From Endocalyx cinctus (taxonomy: Eukaryota > Ascomycota > Sordariomycetes > Amphisphaeriales > Apiosporaceae): a stretch of 64,000 nt of DNA. Location of the stretch: positions 1,116,001 through 1,180,000 of the forward strand of contig BCKC01000003.1 of assembly GCA_001600455.1 (NCBI GenBank), in the 5' to 3' direction. The translations under genes and the position numbers were made by a program. A model generated the notes under the pieces. The model ran no database searches, was not told where the DNA came from, and saw only the letters and a list, made by a program, of their open reading frames with translations. Numbering within the stretch: the stretch's first letter is position 1; every line of letters begins with the position of its first letter. Positions 11,054-22,865 of the stretch are shown one piece after another.

Positions 11054-12109
11054 TTAACTAAACAATTCCTCATCTTCTTCCTGCAGCTCTGAGGAATAGC
11101 GTGCATTAAATTCAAAGTCCCAGGCGATAAAGTCCGACTCGGGTCGATCGTTATCGGGTAGCCGCGGATCGATATTATTATCACGGTCGTCGTATCGTCT
11201 CTTCAGGCCATTATTGCTCACCGAACTCGAGACTTCTTCCGACATGGTGCAATATCCGGGATCTGTCGGTTTTGAAGGGGCCAAGGCCCCATGCCCCGGG
11301 TCAGGCAGGTCACTCAGCTGCTCGGCCACCGTCTTCTCTCGCCCTCGGTCCGTATACCCTTCAGGGTGCTCTTCAAATACCTGTAGAAGGCCCATCGGTG
11401 AAGAATCTTCCTCCGGATCGTTCACTCGTAACTTCGAGGTTATATTGCTTTGCGAGGCGTGGTATAGGTACTGATTAAATTGCCATACAATTTCGTATTC
11501 GTGCCCAGGGAAAGCAAGATGGTCTAACGTGCGCCTTCTCAGCCCCAAGAACAGATCACGCCCTCTCTGTTGAGTGAAACTCACCATTGTCAGGAAGGGG
11601 GTCTGGTATTGGGATATCCGTTACATCATTGGCAATACCCCACCACTTTTCCTTATTCTTACCTGCAATTTTCGCCTCGGGGCCGTTTTTCCTGGCGTCC
11701 CATCTTTTGACGTTGTCATCTGAGTTCATTCGGGGAATTCGTTTTTCAATACTCTCCGTCAGCGTATCTTTAGGAAGGTGTGCTTTAAGGTGTCCACTAT
11801 CATCGCCGTCAGCATTTGCATAATTTGATGTCTCCAACGAGAAAAAACGACTTACTTCAACCTCCCAATGTCGGGAAATCCATACCCTTGACATGCCGAA
11901 TTTCTAGTCCACATATATTTCTCCGGGTAGAGTCTATAGAATGGACATACCAAGTGCCCTCGTTTATCCTGAGGATATCCGCGTTCGATTTGAAACTCTT
12001 TAAACATTTTCAGAAGTCCATCATCTTCAGAGGCAGTCGCAGCAACAGTAGGAGTCAATGTATCGTTATAAGCCTCGCCTCCGTCAGGCGCACCGTCTTG
12101 ATCAGTCAT
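11054..12109 (-). CDS. C2H2-like zinc finger protein, fungal type
   Basis: Three exons on the minus strand: 12109-11856, 11796-11585, 11523-11054; 311 residues. Introns are 59 and 61 nt; intron 1 has a CTGAC branch site 13 nt before the acceptor. Exon 1 holds VCPFYRLYPEKY and ACQGYGFPDIGRL; splicing completes NGHLKAH, giving a C-x17-C-x13-H-x3-H pattern. This is the loose finger common in fungal proteins of unknown function that contain a CPFY block. Further on, KEKWWGIANDV matches the short Trp motif often seen after such fingers. The C-terminus is acidic and hydrophilic with a basic patch (LKRRYDDRD). The start could lie further upstream: an in-frame 58-codon exon from the ATG at 12364 to 12191 could join through an 81-nt intron (phase 0). 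Role unknown, possibly nuclear. Confidence 0.6.
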
Positions 12110-12141
12110 CTGAGACCGCTATTGTCGACGAGAGGGTTGAT

Positions 12142-12219
12142 TTGCTGAAGAGTAGTTTGCTGAAGATTGATTTGCCGGAGAGTAATTTACTGAAGATTGA
12201 TTTGTTGAAGACGGATTTG
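12142..12219. repeat. 15-nt minisatellite, about five units
   Basis: Units of the type TTGCTGAAGATTGAT repeat five times with a few substitutions, all in register with triplets. On the minus strand they read as Asn-Gln/Tyr-Ser-Ser repeats just before the assigned ATG of the zinc finger gene. They fall partly inside the possible alternative 5' exon and its intron. Confidence 0.75.
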
Positions 12220-12364
12220 TACTTTCCCAAACCCTGTCCCACTTTGAAATATAGGACCTTACTCTACCTCGATTGTCGGATGGCGCTGGGTTTGCTGTGT
12301 CTTGACGTACGAGTCGTTCTCCAACATGAGATTGATGGCCCGATAAGAGGTAGCTATTAAGCAT

Positions 12365-13196
12365 ATAACTACCTCCGTTTGCACTTTGATATGTCCTTGT
12401 AGTGTTAGGAGCACGGAAATTCTAAGGTAATTCATAAGTTGGGGTGGGGGAGGGTTTTAATAAATGAGATCTTACGACGACGATTTTGATGTGGAATTAG
12501 AATTCATTAAAAGGAGTCCAAGGTCAGTAATGACCTTGGTCCAACTACCAAAAAAAAATCCAATATCAAATATGTCTTAGCATTCTCAGAAGTTTATTCG
12601 TAGGAGAAGGTTGTCGATACGATCTAAACGTGGTTTCAACGATGTCGGGTTCTTGTTGGATTGAGTGACAACCAATGTGGAGGGGTCAACGAACTCTCGT
12701 TGATCAATTTGGAGCTGGAACGTCTTATTAATTTGATTGGTCGAGGTTACGCAAATGTCTACACGTCAGAATAACCTGTCATACAGTGCATTATGAGTAA
12801 AGAACTACATATATATATTTTCTGAGTCTGAAAAAAAAAAGGATGCGGAAGTATCAAAGTCAATATCATATCGAAGTAAGACGTCACAAAAATGATACTA
12901 ATCCATTTAGAGTGACCATTGCATGTATTAACAAGTAATTGGTAGTTTGAAGGTATGGAATTGGTGGCTTAGCTATGCCTATCAATGTATTACGAACCGG
13001 ACCGTAACTAAAGTTCGTTGACGAGGTCGCGTTGTCAAAAATAATGGAATAATGATATTGTTTATATTATGTGGATTCTCTATCGTCTCTTTCGCCATGT
13101 CACAACTTTTCTTCCAGTGCTCCCTTGGTTGCCTAACTTATTGCCTACTTTGACTTTTTACGCCCTCTTCCCTATCTCTTTGAGTCACTTTCAGCC
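12365..13196. other. Intergenic with a perfect hairpin
   Basis: AT-rich spacer. A perfect 9-bp inverted repeat (CCAAGGTCA, loop GTAA, TGACCTTGG) lies at 12518-12539. No gene is visible. Confidence 0.5.
12518..12539. repeat. Perfect 9-bp inverted repeat with 4-nt loop
   Basis: CCAAGGTCA and TGACCTTGG flank the loop GTAA. It could be a regulatory palindrome (a TGACC-type half-site repeated head to head) or the excision scar of a small transposon. The sequence alone does not decide. Confidence 0.65.
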
Positions 13197-13925
13197 ATGA
13201 TTGTTATCCCCCTTCCCTCCATCAACCGGGCTGGAACCACCCAGCAGCTTCTCATGGTCGTTCATTCTGGTAAAAACAAATCCGAGTGGCTTTATACCTT
13301 ACCCATCCATAGCCATGAAACAGGACAAGAGGTTATGGTAAAACTCGGAAACTTCTTCCACAACGAGCAGTTCAAGAAAAGTCCTGCCGGACGACGCAAC
13401 GCGCTGTCTCGTTTCTTCTTTGACACATATCTTAGTGTCGCTAGCCTTGCCTGGGTACATAATCACCTTTATTCCTCTATACTTCTTACCAAACTTACTT
13501 TGGCCCCCCCCCCCCCCTTTCTTTTCTTCTATCGCTAATATTGTCCCCTCGAGATAATTCAGCTCCGCATCTGCGATATCGAAGCGCAACACCCTCATCA
13601 AGTCATGGTATCCAGCCAAGACGTTTCCAACGATTTGACAGCGGCGTTTCGTCACCCAGCTCTCATGGACGATACCGAACCGTTCGTTGACCGCTTTCCC
13701 CAGCTCTTCCTCGGCTCTCCCGCGAGCCAGGCCGTCGCGTTCGGCTACAAGATCAACAAGCGCCGGGTCTGCTGGTCTCTTGTCGGATGGCTGTTGTTTA
13801 GCTTGATCGCCGGATCTATCGTCGGCGTCGTTGCGAAAAGCTGGGAGGAGGGAATAGGTTTTGCCGGGGCTGCGGTTGGCACGGCCGCCGTCGTCGCTGC
13901 CATCATTGCTTGGCTCTTCAAATAG
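13197..13925 (+). CDS. Hypothetical protein with two C-terminal membrane helices
   Basis: Two exons, 13197-13454 and 13563-13925, give 206 residues; the intron (108 nt, donor GTACAT, acceptor AATTCAG, phase 0) contains a run of 14 C. The first ~150 residues are soluble with no family that I recognise (e.g. SGKNKSEWLYTLPIHSHE; ALSRFFFDTYLSVASLAW). The C-terminus has two hydrophobic helices, CWSLVGWLLFSLIAGSIVGV and FAGAAVGTAAVVAAIIAWLF, separated by a short charged loop (KSWEEG). This hairpin ending suggests a membrane-anchored protein with most of its mass in the cytosol. An antisense frame of similar length starts with a non-ATG codon and looks like a shadow. Confidence is moderate because no homologue comes to mind. 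Confidence 0.6.
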
Positions 13926-14237
13926 GAGATGTGGAGGCCGGGGGGCGGGGGCAGGACCACTTATGGGGTGTGGGGTGTACGATGACGAGACATGTTCGTT
14001 CCAGCGTTGTTCCACTACGGTGGAAAGTGAGGGAACCCTCAAATATCCATTTTCTGCGTATTAAAATTATTTTTATTTTCCGCCTTGTTATGAGATATCT
14101 AATTTATTCAAACTTGATGATTATATCCCTTTTCTTTTTTTCTTCTATTTCCAAAATATCATCCTATCCGGTCTAAGTGAGCTCTGTATAAGTCTTACTT
14201 ACTACCCGTCTATTGGACCTAAAAAGCTGTTGTATTA
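13926..14237. other. Short convergent intergenic
   Basis: About 310 nt between convergent stops, GC-rich for the first 60 nt and then AT-rich. It should contain both polyadenylation regions. Nothing else is seen. Confidence 0.5.
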
Positions 14238-17200
14238 CTATTTCCCCAACAAGAATGCCTCCAAGTCTTCAAACTCTCCGCCTGCTCTCATCATCTCGTA
14301 AAATTGACCTTTCTTATCGTATAGTTCTTTCGGACTACCAACTCTGTTTTTTTTGTCAGTTTAAGTAAGATATCACTTGATGGTAAATAAGAGGAGGGGA
14401 TCATACTCTAATACCGAACCTGCGCTCATCACGATAACGCGGTCATAATCAATAATAGTCTTGAGTCGGTGAGCGATAGTGACCAACGTGCGATCTCTAC
14501 CGTGTTCGGCAAGTTCACTTCTCAGAACCTCCTGAATACCCCTATCCGTCTCATAATCCATGCTCGCGGTGGCCTCGTCCAGGAGCATGAGTTTAGTCTT
14601 GCGGACGAGGGCACGACACAGCGATAAGACTTGTCGCTGGCCATGGGAGAAATTTTCGCCCTTTGGCTGGACCGTGGTCGCTAGGTCGATGCCCGTCTTG
14701 GGACCCTCCTGTTCCTCGCTGCTTTCCCCATTTTCTTCTTGTTGAGGCTGTTGGGCCTCGCCATTGCTGTTGCTAGTTCCGTCATAGAATTGGAAAGAAG
14801 CAATGCCACCGCAGGATTTTAAGGCCTTTTCTACTACCTCTCGCGGCACCTCTCCCGTCGGGTCCAGGTTCGAACCAACGTCGCCGTTGAACAGGACGGC
14901 TTCCTGCGGAATGATGGTGAGCGCCTCGCGTAGTCGCTTTCGTGGAAAGCTTGTAATATCGACACCGTCGAAGAGGATCTGTCCCGAGACTATATGCGTG
15001 AAGCGCAATAGCGACAAGACCAACTGTAGGTATCACGTAAGTTAGTATTTGGAAGAGATCAGAACGTGAAAATAGGGCAGTAATAGGCTAAGACAAAATC
15101 ACGATGAATACTCACCGTACTCTTTCCTGACCCCGTTCGACCTACGACAGCGATCCGCTCGCCAGCCGCAAATTTCAGGTTGATGTTCTTTAAGATCTCC
15201 GGGCCGTCGAGGTCGTACTTGATAGTTACATTGCGAAACTCGACCTCACCACTACTAGGCCAGTTTTTAGGCACGATCATCTGCGACGCGCTATCCCTGT
15301 TTTTAACATCATATTCATCCGATTTTTCTTCGGGTTCTACCGAGGCGTATTCTCGTACTCGGTGGAACTGATTCAATGGGAAAAGCGCAAAGTTAGTCAA
15401 TCAATAGGGTTGAGGAAGGAAGGGTATTGATGACTCACGCTCTGCAGTTCAACCTCAAGTTCATTCATAATCCTGACGAGCGCAATAATCAATGCGCTCA
15501 ATGTCTACACGAAGAAAAGGATTTTTTTTTCGTTAGCTTCTTTGGAAACAAAAAAAAAAACGACCAAACCGGATTGAGGCCTCTTACCGTAGCATTCGTA
15601 AGCGAAAACCCAACCAACCCAGCAGCGACGACGCCCACCCTAGAAATAGCGATAGCGCCGGCCGACACGGTAACGATCGTAGTGACGAGGTCCACTTTGA
15701 GAGAGACCCACCGATTGCAGTTGTACTGGGCCTCGGAGGCGCGTTCGAGGCTGCGCAGCTTCTGGGCGAGCTGGTCGCCGAAGACGACGGGCATGCCGCG
15801 GCGGGCGCGGATCACGGGCAGGCCCGCGAGGCTGTCAGCGAACTGGGCGAACAGGGGCGAGTTCGAGGACGAGACGAGCCGCTTGACCGCCACCGCCGTC
15901 CGCGTGTACAGCTCGCCCGCGACGATGCCCAGGAAGCTGCAGGCCGCCGCCGGGATCACGAAGACGGGGAGCACCGAGGAGATGGCGATCACTTGGAAGG
16001 AGACCCGGGCGGCGCACTCGAAGCATTGGCGCAGCATCGACCCGAGCATCGTGTCGATCGAGGTCATGTCCCTCGCGAACCGGTTGACGATGCGGCCGGC
16101 GGGCGTCGTCTTGAACCACGATAGGGGCACGCTCATCATGGCCTTGATAAAGTTCGAGTGCAGCGTTCGGGCCGCGTACCAGGCGCCCGTCTCGAAGGCG
16201 ACGGTCGTGAGCCCGTAGAAGAAGGTATCGCCGAAGCTCCAGAGGATGTAGATGCCGAGATAGAATGCCACGTCGTAGGCGTCCTCTCGATCGTAGGCAT
16301 CTACCCAAACGGCTAACCATAGGCCCGTACCGACGTAAGAAGCCGTGCTGAGCGTGTTCATGAGGATGATTAATAAGGCGTAAAGGGGGTGGCCGAACAG
16401 TTGCATATAGGAGAAGACTATAAAAGAGACGTGTTAGTCATTACCAAACCATCGCCCTCGCTAAACGATGAAGGCTAGAAAAAGTGAAGCGGCGTTGCGT
16501 GCCAATCACGAAATCAAATCGGAGCTGCTTACATTGTAGTCGAGCGACATTTCCAGACTTAAGGGCTTCTTGAGTGACTTCGTCGTATCGCTTAGTCTCA
16601 GCAGCTTTGCGCTGGTCAGTTACCGAGCTCGCTCCGCTATCTGGTGCCGCCCCATTACCATTACTAGTACCATTAGGGACGTTCGTTTCCGCCGCTTCCG
16701 TCGCCGCCGCCACCTCAACGGTGGTATCGACGTTACCCTCATCGGTAAGCACCTTATCGAGGGCGACCGAGTTCCTTACTACGCCAAGGTTCTGCTGGAT
16801 CTCTTTGATGCCGCCATTCTCGAGCGCGATGGCGAGGTCCGCCTGGGGCGCTATCCAAGGCAGCTGGGTAACGAGGACGACGGTGCGACCCTTCAGCAGG
16901 TCGCCGCAGAAGGCTTCCTCCCACAGCATCGAGGCCGTCTTGGCGTCGAGAGCCGAGAAGATGTCGTCGAGCAAGATCACGGGCGCCTTGGAGTAGAGGG
17001 TCCTCGCGAGGGCGACCCGCGACTTCTGCCCTCCCGAAAGGGAGGCGCCGTTCTCGCCTACCTCGGTCTCGTCGCGGTCGGTGAACTCGTTAAAGTCGAT
17101 CAGCAGGCCGCACGCGGCTATGATGCGGTCGTACCGCGCCTGCTCGAAGGGGCTGTTGAATAGGATGTTCTCGCGGATCGTCTCGTTCTGCAGCCAAGGG

Positions 17201-19469
17201 GTCTGAGATGCGTATGCGACATCCCGGGGACAGGTCACGGAACCTCCCTCGATGAAAGTCTCGCCCAGGATTGCCATCAGCAATGTTGATTTTCCACTTC
17301 CGCTCTGTCCGGTAATCACATTCAGGCCACCTTCTACGAAGTCGATAGAGATATCCTTGAGTGTGAATGTGGCCTTTTTGTTTCGTCTAAATGTCGCATT
17401 GGTTATCTTCAACGGTCCATCTGGGTGGCGGGTCAGGGGCGTGACGTTGTTGAAGTAACGGTCAAGGCGCTTAATGGAGACGCTGGCGGCCGTGACCCTC
17501 CTCGACATGCTTGACGCCATAGCCAAGTTCTTCCGCAATAACCGGACGAGGGCGATTGACGTAAAAGCAACATCCGCGGTCAACTTCTCTTTACGGACCA
17601 CAACGTGTAATACAAACATGATAATTAGTGCCAGGTTGGGTATAGTCTCGGTGAGCTGACTGATTAAAATAGCACTGATGTTTGCAAATATCAAGTTAGT
17701 ATTGTTTATAATGATGTGAGGGAATACCATGGAACAGATTGAATCAGCACTTACAATACGCTCAACCTCCAGTTTTTCTTCTGCTCGCCAAGACGGATCT
17801 CGTTGACCCGGTTGATAACAGCCTCCTCCCAGGCAAAGTACTTGATCGCCCTGATAGAAGCTAGGTACTCTGATATGACCGATATACGGGAGTCCTGTAT
17901 CTTCCTCATATCGCGCTGAATACCGACCATCCTTTGACCGAGGAGAACAGGTAGCGGGAACAACAGCACCATAGCGACGATACCTACGAGACCGGCCCAA
18001 CCCATAAGCTTGTACAGTCCAATGAGAACAACGACCGTCCCGCACGGGATACCGACAGAAATGAAAACGATATCCCGACCCTCGGTAACGGCTTCGATAT
18101 CCGAGCTCATAAGATTCGCCAACCTACCCGTCGAAGTGGCCCCCTGGCTTTTATCCTTCTTGTCTCCGCCTTCCGCCCCTCCTTTCCCTTTGCCCTTGCT
18201 CTTATCATCCTTGTCCGTCGCGGCGATTTCGGCGAAAACCTCGTCGTCGAGCTCCATCGAGCTCATCGCCTTGTAGTACAGCTCCTGCGTCAGGGCGGCC
18301 TTGATCCGGACGAGGAGCCGGGTGGAGGTGAAGATGTACTGCTGGAACGAGACGGACCGGGAGACGGGGCCGACGGTCATGACGACCAGCCAGAACCAGG
18401 GCCGGATGGAGGCGCCCTCGGGATCGCTCAGGTAGCCGAGCAGCTGGTACATGGCGTACGGCGGGATCGTCTCGAGCACGCCGGCCCCGACGGCGAACCA
18501 GGACATGGCCCAGATCTCGCGGGGCAGGAACCGCGCGAGGGTCCCGAGGGTGGATTTTGACTTGCGCCGGGCCTCGAGGACGCGCGACAGCAGAATCAGC
18601 GGCTCGTCGTACCACGGCAGCACCGGCAGCTCGTCCATCGTCATCTGCCGACGGCTTCCCTTGAGGATGAGGGGCGTCAGCCATTCGTACGTGATGTAGT
18701 ATTCCAGCCAGCTGCACGTCTCTTCCGGCGAAGGTTGTCGCGCCGGGGTCCTGCTGGAAAACTCGAGGTCGATCGACGGAGGAACCCATTCTCGCCGCGT
18801 CGCTATGGCCATGAAGACGGCACCGGATAGGAACGATACGCTGCAGATCATCATGGTGCTGAGAGGCGCTTGGTAGTGCTGCCTCGAGTCGATATAAGGC
18901 AATACTTCCCCGGCGATTATGATAGTGAAAGCACCGCCGAGGACGAAATTCACCTGGTGCAAGGCGACGTGCCTCCATTCGACGTCGCTGATGAGTCGAA
19001 CAAGTCCGAGGACGAATACGTATCCTAGCGCCACAACGTTCGTCCATTTTCCTCCTTCCTTCACGGCGGCGGCGATCATGAACGCCAAGGACGCCGCTCG
19101 CAGGAATTGGTTGAAGAGCTCGAACGTGACTGAAATTGACGAGGCATTTCTACTTTCCGGACGCGAGATCTTAGTATACGATCTACGCAGTAGGTGACGA
19201 ATCACGAGCAGGATGGATATTACGAGCACGGTCAGCTGTAGGTATCCGGTCTTCGCCAGACGCGACAAGTTCTCTATCCATTGCAAATTTGATTGATTTT
19301 CGCTATAAGTACACGTCAGTCCGAGTTCTGAATCTCCAGAGTAGCATATATAAAAATTGTCTATAAAATTAAATTTCGTTACTCGCCTATTATGTATGGG
19401 GATGTTGCCTCCCAATTCCGAAAAGGCGTCGTAACCCCGAGCATCTACCCCGAGCACGGACTGGTCCAT
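14238..19469 (-). CDS. Full-length ABC transporter, ABCC (MRP/Ycf1-Yor1-like) subfamily
   Basis: Seven exons on the minus strand: 19469-17755, 17674-16533, 16417-15588, 15504-15439, 15367-15116, 15023-14407, 14343-14238; 1575 residues; introns 63-115 nt, all phases consistent. Order: N-terminal membrane domain, TMD1, NBD1, TMD2, NBD2. NBD1 has Walker A GQSGSGKST (~693), signature LSGGQKSR (~782) and Walker B VILLDDI (~803), with Asp instead of the catalytic Glu, and VTQ instead of the usual His switch. NBD2 has Walker A GRTGSGKST (~1327, split from the next residue by an intron), a degenerate signature FSHGQRQ (~1460), a complete Walker B LMLLDEA and the His switch IAHRL. A Gln/Glu-rich insert sits at ~1416-1447. 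It should export conjugates or drugs across the plasma or vacuolar membrane. The start is the first ATG (MDQSVLG). The ending EDLEAFLLGK comes from the last small exon. Confidence 0.92.
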
Positions 19470-21651
19470 GGTGTCGGTGAAGGTAAACGAGTAAATCAAT
19501 CCCGCCCTCTCACACGGAACAAAAAAAGAGGTAATACAAGGAAGATTGAAAGACGCAAAGAAGTATCTAATCAAAATTCTTGGCGATGGAGTTGAGAGAG
19601 AGGATAGTTTATGTTTCTTTTATAATAAAGTAAGCTTCCCGTTTCATAAAATCCTTTATCTTTCACCGACCGTCGGGGCAATTCCTAGCCTAGTAAATCT
19701 CCTGTGGATAAGTAATTCTACACTGCAAACCGGGGTGACTCAATCTCAATTCCACGCGTGCCCTTGATGCCCTGGCGCCTTGACGCCCCGACGCCTGAAA
19801 GATTTAAACAAAAAGACTTTTTGGGTTTTGTGCCGCAACGATAAGAATACTCGAATCGAGTCATACTCGACGAAATAGATAAAAATACAACCATCCGAAT
19901 CAACATGGGGCTTACTTACATATGAATCTTGCTTCGCTTAAGCCAAGCCGGGGGGTGTCGGGGGTCGCCACATTTCCTTAGCGGGCGGAACCACCCCATC
20001 AAACGGATACGAATTGCCTAAATAGGCTGGGATACTGGATAAAAAGGATATGGTTTGGTATATTATCTGGTCTTTGTCGTTCGTAATCTGCTGAGATATG
20101 ATCGTGGATTTGTTCTTATAAAAAATATGGGGGAGATGATGAAATTCAATTACGCTGTCACTCTTCTCGTTGATTCAATTGAATAGAAAGAAGAACTACC
20201 AGCATTAACGAGTATCGTCTTTGGTGTACTAATCACGAAAATGTCGACTATGAAAGCGAATGAGTATGACAGTTTTACATGGACGACATTCCTCTATGAA
20301 AACAGGCGAGATCGAGGCCGATGTCAGCAACTAGTAGCTATTGGTGTTCACTCCCAAAGTCGCATCACTTCCGAATTCCTGTAACTCCGATTTCGTGTGG
20401 GAATAACAGGGAATAATCAAAAATATAGAATAACATCTCACAAAAGGATCCAGTTGGACTTTTCCCCAACTATCTTTTGAGAAGAAAACAATCTCCGGGA
20501 AGGTAAAAGAAACTACTCAAAGACACCTACTAACATCTCTGATATCAAAAACGTGCTCCTGGTGTGGTTTTGCAATAGGTAGATATCGACAAAAAGTCTA
20601 ATTATTCGATATATCTCTTTCCCTCCAAGCAGGGAAAAAAAAACGCGGTGTTGCAGAGTCTACCTACGTAAACCAAACGGAACCTTTATTCCACCGTAAA
20701 AACAATGATTTTACTCACTTAAATTGATATTATCAAATTGCGTACAGAACTATTTCAGTCATGAAAAGAAGAGCTCGCTTCCTTACCTGACCATTACAGC
20801 TCACTAGCCCAACAGCAACTCATCACCACCACCTCCAACCAGCAATTTATAAACGAAAAACGGAAATAAAGATCAGGAAGGTGAGAAGGGGGGAAACAAA
20901 AGGTTTAGTAACCAAGGATTAGGATCTAACAAGTAACGGCGTAAAAAAAAGAAAGAAAAAAAAAAGCGATCCGCAAGGGGAGAGACGTGCGTGGTTGTCA
21001 TTCCCGTACGGTGGCACAACGGGAGTGCGTGTGAGTGAGTCTCGTCGTACAGCGAAGACGGGCGATCGCATGAGCGGAATCTATCGCGACAGATACGAGA
21101 GAGGGGGTGAGTTACGTCGTGCATATCGTACGTTGTACTCGATGAAATAGAAGAGTGAAAACGGTATTGAGAAGGAGGATGAAAACGACGCAAATTGATT
21201 ACGTCAATGTTGCGGAAATAACGATATTAGGATTTCTTTGCTTCATACGAGGGGAGCATGGCGTGCCTTGGTGAAATAAGGCATGGATGCGCGAATTACA
21301 ATCGAATTATGTATACACGGAGAGAATTCAGACCCCAGATGTCACTCAACGTGTTGCAGGGAGAACAAGAAGCCCCCTTTCGGAAGAATATGGCCATACT
21401 TACGATGTCCGGTGCACACGGCAGCCTCAAGTTCGTGGCACAGGTGTCACAAAGACAGCATGGAAGCGAATAAGGATAACAGTCAACGATTGTTTGATGA
21501 TGCCTCACATATGGAAGCGACCCTAACTAATGTTTTTGTTGCGGCAAAGCCTTCTGAACGAACCGAATATCGATACTACCCAGCACCTAAGGGCTATTCG
21601 CTAACCTGTACGATACAAGCTGCAAACCTCAACCGAAATCTATCATACCCT
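19470..21651. other. Intergenic, ABC promoter side and FKBP 3' side
   Basis: About 2.2 kb of moderately AT-rich DNA. Several short open frames on both strands show no coding pattern. Part must be the ABC transporter promoter; I see no clear drug-response element. A purine-rich stretch lies near 20930-20985. Confidence 0.5.
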
Positions 21652-22585
21652 CTACGACACCTTCTTCAGGTGAACATCGCTGTGAAAGAGAATATTAGCT
21701 ATCACGGATCTTGTTTGCTCGTCAAGGCGCTACTATCAATTAACCACTCACAAGATGAGGTCGGCGTTGGGGGGGATGTGGCCGGTGAAGCCGCTTAGCA
21801 GGTATTTTTGTTAGCACATCACGTTTTTATATTTGGCAAGGAATATTGGAAATTGGAAGTTAAACAGAGTTAAGGGTTCGGGTGCAATGATGGGTAAGTG
21901 CGGAGCATGGTGAAGTGAACAAATTGAGCCTTTAGGATTTGGGGTTTGAGCGGTGAGCTTACCGAGCACCGTAGCCGTAGTCACTACAACACGAATGTTA
22001 GTCGACAACGTCTACAAAATCAAACCCCCACAATATATGATATCATACCTGGTGATGTCCAGAGTTGCCTTCTCGCCAGGCTTCATGGTGGTGACACCTT
22101 CATCCCAGCCTTTGAAGAAATAACCAGTTAGCCAATGCGTAAAGAGGATTGTACGCGGAGAAAGAAGTACCTTTGATAACCTGACCAACGCCAATCCGAG
22201 TAACGAAGTCACTACGACCTACGGAGGAGTCGAACCTAATAATGAACGAGTCAGCTTATTACTTGCATAAAATGAAAGCTTACAGGTCCCTCCAATTGAT
22301 GCCCCTTGGCTCACTGACGTCACCGCCATGTTCAGGCGCCAAGACGATATTAGAAAGTGGGGGGAGATTCGGCCAGGTACAGAAGGAGATTATTCTATAA
22401 TCCCCATAAGGGCTCTCCCGTAAGGGCTTTTTGTATCATGGAAATTCTTTCACAACTTACTGTTTTCCCTTGCTGTCGGGCTTGGAGGCGTCCTTGAGCC
22501 AGCCGGTATACTCGATAGTAACGGTCTGTCCAGTCTTAGGAGGTTCGCCGGAGCCCTCTTGACTAACGGTCTTGGTGACGGCCAT
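21652..22585 (-). CDS. FPR1: FKBP12-type peptidyl-prolyl cis-trans isomerase (Fpr1)
   Basis: Six exons on the minus strand: 22585-22461, 22235-22171, 22109-22049, 21983-21963, 21793-21752, 21679-21652; 113 residues, the normal size of cytosolic FKBP12. It accelerates proline isomerisation and is the receptor for rapamycin and FK506 in fungi. Family landmarks are all present: VTIEYTGWL, QFDSSVGRSDF, GVGQVIKGWDEGV, LDITSDYGYGARGF, HIPPNADLIFDVHLKK. The hydrophobic pocket residues (Tyr, Phe-Asp, Val-Ile, Trp, Tyr, Phe) are kept. Introns are 225, 61, 65, 169 and 72 nt. Exon 4 is a 21-nt microexon and the last coding exon is 28 nt, yet all phases close exactly. No signal peptide or retention signal is present. 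An antisense frame of 171 codons overlaps the 3' half and is judged spurious. Confidence 0.93.
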
Positions 22586-22865
22586 AATGATGGTTGATAG
22601 GTAGGAGATATGTGTTATATGGACTGAAAGATTTTTGATGTATGGACCTGAACTTGTGAGTCAAATTTGAAATATTGATTGTGGGCATGGACTTGTTATT
22701 AAATAAGAAAAAAAAAATAAAAAAGCCTTGCGACTTATGTGACATAAAGATTATGATGTGTTGTATGGTGGGATGTTTAGCGTCTTTTTTAAGGGTAACT
22801 GCGGGGGGGCAGAGAGAGGGAAAGACCCTTATTAGGGGTAAAAACTGGTAAAGAAAACCTTGGAA

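Noticed and set aside
13299..14042. 247-codon frame antisense to the two-helix protein
   Set aside because: It begins at a non-ATG codon and its product has no recognisable feature, whereas the plus strand has matched splice sites and membrane helices.
15427..16218. 263-codon plus-strand frame inside the ABC gene
   Set aside because: It overlaps conserved ABC exons in a shadow frame and crosses two introns of the real gene.
21283..21798. 171-codon plus-strand frame over the 3' part of the FKBP12 gene
   Set aside because: It overlaps two FKBP12 exons and introns; composition is random and no family is evident.
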